Below are positions 1-4,626 of a stretch of DNA of 5,260 nucleotides, in pieces. This stretch comes from an uncultured Collinsella sp. Lineage in GTDB: Bacteria; Actinomycetota; Coriobacteriia; Coriobacteriales; Coriobacteriaceae. Positions within the stretch are counted from its first letter, which is position 1; each line of letters begins with the position of its first letter. Position numbers and translations under genes: made by a program. The notes beneath the pieces were generated by a model, which was given only the letters and a program-made list of their open reading frames with translations, ran no database searches and had not been told where the DNA came from. Location of the stretch: positions 1 through 5,260 of the forward strand of contig CABSMX010000114.1 in NCBI GenBank assembly GCA_902478945.1, written 5' to 3'.

Positions 1-7
1 TCTACAC

Positions 8-15
8 TCGACTAG
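8..15 (+). other. Nextera i5 sample index
   Basis: The eight bases TCGACTAG lie between the P5 tail and the Read 1 adapter, where the i5 sample barcode is placed. From memory this is the Nextera XT v2 index called S513. The position is certain from the flanks; the index name is recalled and not checked. Confidence 0.9.
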
Positions 16-29
16 TCGTCGGCAGCGTC

Positions 30-48
30 AGATGTGTATAAGAGACAG
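30..48 (+). other. Tn5 mosaic end of the Nextera adapter
   Basis: AGATGTGTATAAGAGACAG is the 19-bp hyperactive Tn5 transposase mosaic end used in tagmentation libraries. It is part of the adapter and does not show a transposon in the organism. The first genomic base is the one directly after it, at 49. Confidence 0.98.
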
Positions 49-296
49 CCAAAGAACAGCGCCGTCTCTACAGCCAGGAGCTCGGCCATCGAGGTGTGGT
101 TGCAGATGACCACGCTGCCGCGGCCTTCCTGGCGCTCAAACAGCAGATCGGCGTCCTCTACCTTCCAGCGCCACATGAGCTTGGAGAAGACCCACAGGAT
201 GCCCATGACCACGGCGACGGTGCCGCGGATGAGCGCGGGGAACTCGGCGTAGGGGGCGTTGTAGTAATCCTCGGGCGTCTGCTTAAACAGGCGCAT
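49..296 (-). CDS. 1-acyl-glycerol-3-phosphate acyltransferase family protein, PlsC-like (3' end missing)
   Basis: This is the N-terminal part of a lysophospholipid acyltransferase. The family transfers an acyl chain to lysophosphatidic acid to make phosphatidic acid at the cytoplasmic face of the membrane. Visible are a hydrophobic membrane segment (about residues 22-42) and acyltransferase block I, ICNHTSMAE, at residues 64-72. The catalytic His is H67; the usual H-X4-D acid is Glu here (E72). Only about 82 codons are genomic. The open frame continues to position 12, but its last 11 residues (CLLYTSDAADD) are translated adapter and must be removed. The glycine before them is a hybrid codon spanning 48-50. 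The ATG is 3 bp after the cmk stop, and AAAGGAGGT (302-310) ending in that stop supports the start. The family call is firm; the exact substrate cannot be told from this fragment. Confidence 0.85.
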
Positions 297-299
297 GGG

Positions 300-986
300 C
301 TACCTCCTTTGGTTGATGAGGTCCTCGATAATGCGGACGACCTCATCGATGGTGTGGGCGGTGGAGTCGACGTGCACCGCGTCCTCGGCGGGCACGAGCG
401 GCGCGACCTCGCGGCTGCTATCGAGCTTATCGCGCTGCTTGAGGGCGTCGAGGGTCTCGTCGATCTCGGTCTCGAGCTGTGCGTCGCTGAGCGGCTGGGC
501 GTCGTTTTGGTGGCGCTGCAGCACGCGGCGACGGGCGCGCTCGCGCGGGTCGGCGGTCAGGAAGACCTTGACCTGCGCGTTGGGGAACACGACGGTGCCG
601 ATGTCACGACCCTCGGCCACGATATCGCGGTCCTCGGCGGCGCGGCGCTGATGGATGAGCATGGCCGCGCGCACACCCGGGTAGGCCGAGACCTTGGACA
701 CGTTGGCGTCCACCTGCGGGGTGCGGATGGCAGCCGAGGCGTCCTTACCGTCGATGGTCAGACGCGTGTCCTCGCCGGTGTCATTGGTAAAGCGGATTTC
801 GATCTGCTCGGCGAGGGCGTCGATGGCTGCCTCGTCGTCCAGATTGATGCCGCGGTCGAGCGCGGCGAAGGTGACGGCGCGATACATGGCGCCCGTGTCG
901 AGCTTGTTAAAGCCCAGCTGGCGGGCTATCTCCTTGGCGATAGTGGACTTGCCGGAACCGGCGGGGCCGTCGATGGCGACGATCAT
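300..986 (-). CDS. cmk: Cytidylate kinase
   Basis: CMP/dCMP kinase phosphorylates CMP and dCMP with ATP to give CDP and dCDP, feeding RNA, DNA and phospholipid (CDP-diacylglycerol) synthesis in the cytosol. The 228-residue length is typical. The P-loop GPAGSGKST is at residues 7-15. DTGAMYRA at 30-37 is the conserved nucleotide monophosphate-binding block. EGRDIGTVVFPNA at 125-137 is the family signature, and the Arg-rich lid DPRERARRR follows shortly after. The insert at about 63-105 fits the CMP-binding domain that separates Cmk from other NMP kinases. The ATG at 986 is preceded by AAAGGAAG (993-1000) with a 6-base spacer. The gene lies 66 bp after the pseudouridine synthase gene and 3 bp before the acyltransferase gene, an order common in Gram-positive bacteria. 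No key residue appears to be missing. Confidence 0.97.
   Translation of the reverse strand: MIVAIDGPAGSGKSTIAKEIARQLGFNKLDTGAMYRAVTFAALDRGINLDDEAAIDALAEQIEIRFTNDTGEDTRLTIDGKDASAAIRTPQVDANVSKVSAYPGVRAAMLIHQRRAAEDRDIVAEGRDIGTVVFPNAQVKVFLTADPRERARRRVLQRHQNDAQPLSDAQLETEIDETLDALKQRDKLDSSREVAPLVPAEDAVHVDSTAHTIDEVVRIIEDLINQRR
302..310 (-). promoter_or_regulatory. Shine-Dalgarno site of the plsC-like gene
   Basis: The minus strand reads AAAGGAGGT, a near-perfect match to the anti-Shine-Dalgarno sequence, inside the last codons of cmk. Its final T is the first base of the cmk TAG stop. The ATG at 296 follows 5 bases later, so ribosomes ending cmk are placed directly on the next start. Confidence 0.85.
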
Positions 987-1052
987 GCAATGCTTCCTTT
1001 CGGTGGTTGACGTGCTGGTATGGGTCGCGGGCGCTGCGGATTGGCGGGTTGC
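987..1052 (-). other. Intergenic gap, rluB to cmk
   Basis: This 66-bp gap holds the cmk ribosome site (AAAGGAAG at 993-1000). I see no stem followed by a T-run and no convincing minus-strand promoter, so cmk is probably read from the upstream transcript. Confidence 0.6.
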
Positions 1053-2024
1053 CTAGCTCGTGTAGCGCTCGCGGTAGGTGTTGCGCTTGGGCGCGGAGCC
1101 GTGGCTGCCGTGGTGACGCGTGCGACTCGCGGTGTTAGTCGCCGGCGCGGCGCCGCGTTTGGAGCTGGCCTGCTTGGGCGGGATACCGCCGGCCTTGAGG
1201 ATCTGCACCTCGCGATCGGTGAGCTCGCGCCACGAGCCCTTGGCCACGTCTTTGAGCTCTAGGCCGGCAAAGTTGCAGCGGTGCAGACGGATCACCGGGT
1301 GGTGGATCTTGCTCAGCATGCGCTTGACCTGGTTCTTGCGGCCCTCGCGGATGATGACTTCGACGGCGGTGGTACCGGGCTTGACGCCCTGGGGAGCCAC
1401 GGCTTCAGCCTCGCGTGCGGTGATGACGCGGCAGATTGCCGGCTGGCATAAGCCGTCGTCGAGCTCGATGCCACGGCGCAGCGGCGTGAGGTCGCGATCG
1501 GTCAGGTGGCCGTCCACGAGTGCCTGGTAGGTCTTATAGACATGCTTGCTGGGGTGCAGCAGGTCCTGCGACAGGTCGCCGTCGGTGGTAAAGAGCAAAA
1601 GGCCCGTGGTGTCGCGGTCCAGGCGACCCACCGGGAACAGGCCCGGAAAACGGTCGCGCGGGACCAGGTCGGCCACGCAGGGGCGTTCCTGCGGGTCGCT
1701 CATGGTGGTGAGGTGGCCGGTCGGCTTGTAGAGCATCAGGTACACGGCGCCCTGGTTGAGCTTGACGGGCATGCCGTCGACCTCGATATGGTCGCGGTCG
1801 ACATCGACCTTGGTGCCCAGCTCGGTCGCGATCTGGCCGTTGACGGTCACGCGGCCGGCGGTCATCAGGTCCTCCGAGCCGCGGCGGCTCGCCACGCCCG
1901 CGCGCGCCAAAAAGCGCTGCAGGCGCATGGTGTGCGGGTAGACGGGCTGGGCGCCGCCTGTGGGCGTTGTGGCGCCCTCGGCGCTTGCGATGCGCGTCTC
2001 CCCTGCTCCGTTAGTCCTCGTCAT
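1053..2024 (-). CDS. rluB: 23S rRNA pseudouridine synthase, RsuA/RluB family
   Basis: This enzyme isomerises uridine to pseudouridine in rRNA. RluB members act on 23S rRNA at the position equivalent to E. coli U2605. With the start at 2024 the protein has 323 residues. Residues 1-32 are a polar leader that E. coli RluB lacks. An S4 RNA-binding domain follows (about 33-86, MRLQRFLARAGVASRR). The synthase domain runs from about 93 to 275, with GRLDRDTTGLLL at 133-144 and D136 as the expected catalytic Asp; EGRKNQVKRML at 227-237 is the conserved late block. The last 40 or so residues form a basic tail rich in Lys, Arg, Ser and Ala. I chose 2024 over an upstream ATG at 2084 because GGAGG lies 6 bases before it and the leader of the longer form has no support. 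It overlaps scpB by 14 bp. RluB is favoured over RsuA by the scpAB neighbourhood. Confidence 0.93.
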   Translation of the reverse strand: MTRTNGAGETRIASAEGATTPTGGAQPVYPHTMRLQRFLARAGVASRRGSEDLMTAGRVTVNGQIATELGTKVDVDRDHIEVDGMPVKLNQGAVYLMLYKPTGHLTTMSDPQERPCVADLVPRDRFPGLFPVGRLDRDTTGLLLFTTDGDLSQDLLHPSKHVYKTYQALVDGHLTDRDLTPLRRGIELDDGLCQPAICRVITAREAEAVAPQGVKPGTTAVEVIIREGRKNQVKRMLSKIHHPVIRLHRCNFAGLELKDVAKGSWRELTDREVQILKAGGIPPKQASSKRGAAPATNTASRTRHHGSHGSAPKRNTYRERYTS

Positions 2025-2730
2025 GTATATCCTCCGAGGTATCGACGGTGGCCAGCAGCTCCTCGTCGGCGGTGTCCTCAACATCGGTATCGATCAGTTC
2101 GCGCTCTTCGTCCAGATCCTCGGCCTGTTCCTCGAGCGTGGACTGAATGCTGCGGCCGCTCAGGCGCTCGCGGATAAACTGGCGCGACTGCTCGTCGGGG
2201 GCAAACTGCTCCAGATCGGGCAGGTCTCGGGTGGAACGCAGGCCGAACTTTTCCAAGAAGGCGTTGGTCGTGCCGTAGATGATGGCCTGACCGCGCTCGG
2301 GGTCGCGGCCGAGCTCGCGCACCAGGCCCTTATCCACGAGCGACGCGATGACGCCGTCGGAGTTGACGCCGCGGATGCCCTTAACAACCTCGCGCGTAAC
2401 GGGCTGGTGGTAGGCGATGACGGCCAGGGTCTCAAGCGCCGCCTGCGACAGCTTTTGCGTGTCCCAGCTCAGCACGTAGGCCTCGACCACGTCGTGGTAG
2501 GCTGGGTGCGTAAACAGGCGCCAGCCTCCGGCGACCTCGCGCAGCTGAAAGCCGCGGTTGGCCTCCTCATACTCAACCTTGAGCTCGGCGAGCAGCGACG
2601 CGCACTCGCCGGGGGCGATATCCAGCGCGCCGGCCAGCGCGGGCGCACTCACGGGGTCGCTCGACACCAGCAGCAGCGCCTCGAGGGCGCCTTTGAGGCT
2701 GTTTGCCTCCAGCGTGGAAAGGGTTGACAT
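2011..2730 (-). CDS. scpB: Segregation and condensation protein B
   Basis: ScpB is the dimeric winged-helix (kite) subunit that binds the kleisin ScpA and, with Smc, forms the bacterial condensin that compacts and segregates the chromosome. The 239-residue protein has a first winged-helix region at about residues 10-75 (LKGALEALLLVSSDPV at its start). The second, at about 92-165, contains the signature LSQAALETLAVIAYHQPVTR and then GVNSDGVIASLVDKGLV. The C-terminal tail from about 197 to 239 is strongly acidic and likely disordered, longer than the core fold needs. The ATG at 2730 is 12 bp from the scpA stop, and TAGGAG (2740-2745) lies 9 bases before it, its TAG being that stop. The last codons hold the Shine-Dalgarno and start of rluB. 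Confidence 0.96.
   Translation of the reverse strand: MSTLSTLEANSLKGALEALLLVSSDPVSAPALAGALDIAPGECASLLAELKVEYEEANRGFQLREVAGGWRLFTHPAYHDVVEAYVLSWDTQKLSQAALETLAVIAYHQPVTREVVKGIRGVNSDGVIASLVDKGLVRELGRDPERGQAIIYGTTNAFLEKFGLRSTRDLPDLEQFAPDEQSRQFIRERLSGRSIQSTLEEQAEDLDEERELIDTDVEDTADEELLATVDTSEDIHDED
2031..2035 (-). promoter_or_regulatory. Shine-Dalgarno site that sets the rluB start
   Basis: The minus strand reads GGAGG-ATATAC-ATG, giving an ideal 6-base spacer to the ATG at 2024. The site lies within the last codons of scpB. It settles the rluB start: the alternatives at 2084 and 1928 were judged less likely, and none is visible before 1928. Confidence 0.85.
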
Positions 2731-2739
2731 GGTTGGTCG

Positions 2740-2745
2740 CTCCTA
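2740..2745 (-). promoter_or_regulatory. Shine-Dalgarno site of scpB, overlapping the scpA stop
   Basis: The minus strand reads TAGGAG; the TAG is the scpA stop codon and AGGAG is the ribosome-binding core. A 9-base spacer leads to the scpB ATG at 2730. This arrangement favours coupled, roughly equal translation of the two condensin subunits. Confidence 0.7.
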
Positions 2746-3552
2746 TTCGGTGAGCTCGGGGCCCTCGCCGGGCACGTATGCCTCGGCGCCCTCGACGCGG
2801 TTGATTTGAATGGTTCCAAAGATCTCGTCCTGGCTCAGCGTAAGCGAGCCGCGTTTGGCGAGCTCGAGCATGGCCAGGAAGGTGACGACGAGCTGCTCGG
2901 TGGTGGCGTCGCCGTCCAACAGTTCGCGGAAAGTGCAGGTTTGGTGCGCCATGGTAAAGCGATCGACCGAGGCCACGGTCAGGTCGAGCGGCACGCGATG
3001 CGGCGCCACGTGCTCGGCCTCCAGCAGGAAGGTCTGGCGCTTGCCGTCCAGGTCGGCGCAGATGACGGCGAGGCCGCGCAGGGTAATGCCGGCCAGGTAG
3101 TCGGGCATAAGGCCCAGAAACTCGGGGTCGGGGCCGGCCACGCGCGGATGCATGCGGCTCTCGGCCTGCATGCGGGCGCCAAGGGCAGCCGCCGCGCCCT
3201 TAAACTGCTTGTAGGCGATCAGGCGCTGAATCAGGACCTCGCGCAAAGCGTCGCCGTCGAGCGCACTGAGTTCCTCGAGGTCTTCGTCGTCCTCGTCATC
3301 GTCGTCTGTCTTGCGCGGGGCCTCCTGGGGCACCAGCGAGGCAGCCTTGATGTCCAAAAGGGTTGCCGCGACCAGCAAAAAGTCGCTCGCCACGTCCAGG
3401 TCCAGCGCCTCGATGCGCTCGACCTCGGCCAGGTATTGCTCGGCCACCTCGCTGATCGAGATGGCGCCGATATCAACTTTTTGGCGGGTTACCAGCTGCA
3501 GCAGCAGGTCGAACGGTCCGCTGTAGACCTGCGTCGACACGCGATACGACAT
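2743..3552 (-). CDS. scpA: Segregation and condensation protein A (kleisin)
   Basis: ScpA is the kleisin that bridges the two heads of the Smc dimer and recruits ScpB. The 269 residues match the family length. The N-terminal helical domain opens with the conserved block YSGPFDLLLQLV (10-21), then VDIGAISISEVAEQYL (26-41) and SDFLLVAATLLDIKAASLVP (56-75). An acidic run of Asp and Glu at about 83-95 begins the linker. The central part (about 100-205) spans the ScpB-binding region. The C-terminal winged helix (about 210-255, VVTFLAMLELAKRGSLTLSQ) is expected to bind an Smc head. The ATG at 3552 has a near-perfect AAAGGAGGT at 3558-3566. An 84-bp gap separates it from the protease gene, so this could be the first gene of a sub-operon. 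No smc gene is in this window. Confidence 0.96.
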   Translation of the reverse strand: MSYRVSTQVYSGPFDLLLQLVTRQKVDIGAISISEVAEQYLAEVERIEALDLDVASDFLLVAATLLDIKAASLVPQEAPRKTDDDDEDDEDLEELSALDGDALREVLIQRLIAYKQFKGAAAALGARMQAESRMHPRVAGPDPEFLGLMPDYLAGITLRGLAVICADLDGKRQTFLLEAEHVAPHRVPLDLTVASVDRFTMAHQTCTFRELLDGDATTEQLVVTFLAMLELAKRGSLTLSQDEIFGTIQINRVEGAEAYVPGEGPELTE

Positions 3553-3636
3553 CTTCGACCTCCTTTGACGGCGCCTTCGCGGCGCGGTTTGGGTGCATGT
3601 TGCGACCGTTTTGCACGATCGACCTGTAAGTTTACC
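3553..3636 (-). other. Intergenic gap, M50 protease to scpA
   Basis: At 84 bp this is the largest gap in the window. It carries the strong scpA ribosome site and, 4 bases upstream of that, a small hairpin (arms 3571-3575 and 3581-3585, 5-base loop). No T-run follows the hairpin, so it is not an intrinsic terminator. A weak promoter-like pair on the minus strand overlaps the end of the protease gene: TTCGCA (3652-3657), a 17-base spacer, then TAAACT (3629-3634). Each matches its consensus at four of six positions, which can occur by chance. Confidence 0.5.
3558..3566 (-). promoter_or_regulatory. Strong Shine-Dalgarno site of scpA
   Basis: The minus strand reads AAAGGAGGT followed by a 5-base spacer and the ATG at 3552. 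It is among the best matches to the ribosome 3' end in the window and lies in the intergenic gap, not inside a gene. Confidence 0.85.
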
Positions 3637-4320
3637 TTAGATGCCGGCGATTGCGAAGTTGAGCAGCCACTCGGCGAGCGGATACACGGTAACGTCGAAA
3701 TAGCGCCCGATTACATCGATGCCGGTCCACATGGGCAGCAGATACAGCACAATGATGAGTATGGGCATGGCGTATTGCTGCAGGCGGTAGTAGTTGGCGA
3801 GCGCCTTGCCCTTAAGGAACGGGACGATAATCGACGAGCCGTCAAGCGGCGGGATCGGAATGAGGTTAAAGAACGCGAGCGACAGGTTGACCACGATAAC
3901 CGTGGCGCCGAAATTCATGATTTGGGACGCCACGGCAAAGGACATGCTGGTGTAGAGGTTGCCGTACGCTGCGTGCATGAGGGCGGCTGCGAGACACGCG
4001 AGCGCGATGTTCGATGCAGGGCCGGCCGCGCTCACCAGGACCTCGTCGCGTTTGGGGTGCTTGAGGTTATTGAGGTAGACGGGCACGGGCTTGGCAAACG
4101 CAAACACCGGGCCACCGGCCGCGAGCATAAGCAGCGGCAGGAGAATGGTGCCGAACGGGTCGATGTGGTTGAGCGGGTTGAGCGAGACGCGGCCGCGCGA
4201 ACGGGCCGTCTTGTCGCCGAGCGCCCAGGCCGCGGCGGCGTGCGCGCTCTCATGGATCACGATGCCAACAATGACGGCAACGGCGCTGGCGAGCAGGTTC
4301 ATGAGGTAGCTGCTGGACAT
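3637..4320 (-). CDS. Site-2 protease family (M50) membrane metalloprotease
   Basis: This is an intramembrane zinc metalloprotease of the M50/S2P family; such enzymes cut membrane-spanning segments of other proteins, often anti-sigma factors. The protein has 227 residues and is mostly hydrophobic, with about five or six membrane segments. The zinc-binding HExxH is HESAH at residues 23-27 in the first segment. NPLNHIDPFGT (48-58) is the conserved loop after it. AAGPASN (98-104) is a conserved turn, and FNLIPIPPLDG (151-161) supplies the third zinc ligand, D160. All catalytic residues are present. There is no PDZ domain, so it resembles the compact SpoIVFB/YwhC-like group rather than RseP. The ATG at 4320 has AGGGG (4327-4331) six bases upstream and lies 9 bp after the preceding stop. 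M50 genes of this type are often found next to scpAB. The substrate is unknown. Confidence 0.93.
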   Translation of the reverse strand: MSSSYLMNLLASAVAVIVGIVIHESAHAAAAWALGDKTARSRGRVSLNPLNHIDPFGTILLPLLMLAAGGPVFAFAKPVPVYLNNLKHPKRDEVLVSAAGPASNIALACLAAALMHAAYGNLYTSMSFAVASQIMNFGATVIVVNLSLAFFNLIPIPPLDGSSIIVPFLKGKALANYYRLQQYAMPILIIVLYLLPMWTGIDVIGRYFDVTVYPLAEWLLNFAIAGI

Positions 4321-4329
4321 GTTGATCCC

Positions 4330-4626
4330 CTAGCGGACGCGGCGCGAGGCGCGCGTAAGTAGGTAGTCGGCCACAAATAGGATGACAGCCACGATGGCGT
4401 AATCCAAGCGGAACACGCCGCCAAAGGGCGATGTGATGACGCCGTAGCCGGCGATGACGCTCGGCAGTGCGCGCGAAAGCTCGACGACAAAGCCCACGAT
4501 CTGCAGCTTGGCGGTGAGGCCGCTAAAGCACAGCAGCACGGTCACCGCGCTCATAAAGATGCCGCAAATGCGACAGGCTATGGCGATGATGCTCATCGCC
4601 ACGGCAGCGGCCTTACGAGAGTTCAC
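4330..4626 (-). CDS. Small membrane protein of unknown function
   Basis: I do not recognise this 98-residue protein with confidence. It starts with GTG at 4626, inside the end of the ABC-F gene (14-bp overlap), with GAGGAG at 4634-4639 and a 7-base spacer. An ATG at codon 11 is an alternative start without an evident ribosome site. Hydrophobic stretches lie at about residues 8-37 (with an Arg at 19), 41-66 and 74-92. Both ends carry basic residues (NSRK and RASRRVR), which by the positive-inside rule places both in the cytoplasm and suggests two, or another even number, of membrane spans. The part from ITSPFGGVFR to IVAVILF (about 64-84) loosely recalls the YggT/YlmG family, whose members have about this length; this is only a by-eye resemblance. 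The stop overlaps the ribosome site of the M50 gene, indicating co-translation with it. The tight packing argues that it is a real gene. Confidence 0.75.
   Translation of the reverse strand: MNSRKAAAVAMSIIAIACRICGIFMSAVTVLLCFSGLTAKLQIVGFVVELSRALPSVIAGYGVITSPFGGVFRLDYAIVAVILFVADYLLTRASRRVR

Larger units (their letters stand above)
1..48 (+). other. Untrimmed Illumina Nextera adapter (artifact)
   Basis: This stretch is synthetic library sequence, not genome. Bases 1-7 (TCTACAC) match the 3' end of the P5 flow-cell oligo. Bases 8-15 sit where the i5 index belongs. Bases 16-48 match the full 33-base Read 1 transposase adapter, beginning TCGTCGGCAGCGTC and ending in the mosaic end. The order P5, index, adapter, insert is exactly that of a finished Nextera molecule. 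A read travelling in the plsC coding direction ran off a short insert into the adapter and the assembler kept it. Position 1 is therefore probably a contig end. The identification rests on recalled adapter sequence and is very secure because the whole layout fits. Confidence 0.98.

Noticed and set aside
30..48. Tn5 mosaic end as evidence of a transposon
   Set aside because: It is flanked by the Nextera adapter and i5 index, so it comes from library preparation.
96..1010. Plus-strand open frame of 304 codons opposite cmk
   Set aside because: It is antisense to cmk and the acyltransferase gene, is low in complexity (Leu, Gly, Val, Asp) and matches no family that I recognise.
1007..1024. TTGACG followed by TATGGG as a plus-strand promoter
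   Set aside because: The spacer is only 6 bases and there is no plus-strand gene downstream.
2025..2084. Upstream ATG at 2084 as the rluB start
   Set aside because: It would add 20 residues with no family similarity, overlap scpB by 74 bp and lacks a good ribosome site, whereas the ATG at 2024 has GGAGG at 6 bases.
1506..2177. Plus-strand open frames opposite rluB and scpB (also 1960-2727)
   Set aside because: They are antisense to two clear genes and have no motif of their own.
3571..3585. GC hairpin as a terminator after the M50 gene
   Set aside because: The stem is only 5 bp, no T-run follows on either strand, and the scpA ribosome site comes right after it.
2806..4362. Plus-strand open frame of 518 codons opposite scpA and the M50 gene
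   Set aside because: It spans two well-recognised minus-strand genes and the gap between them. Its translation is rich in Gly, Val, His and Arg with no recognisable domain, as expected for an antisense shadow of GC-rich coding DNA.
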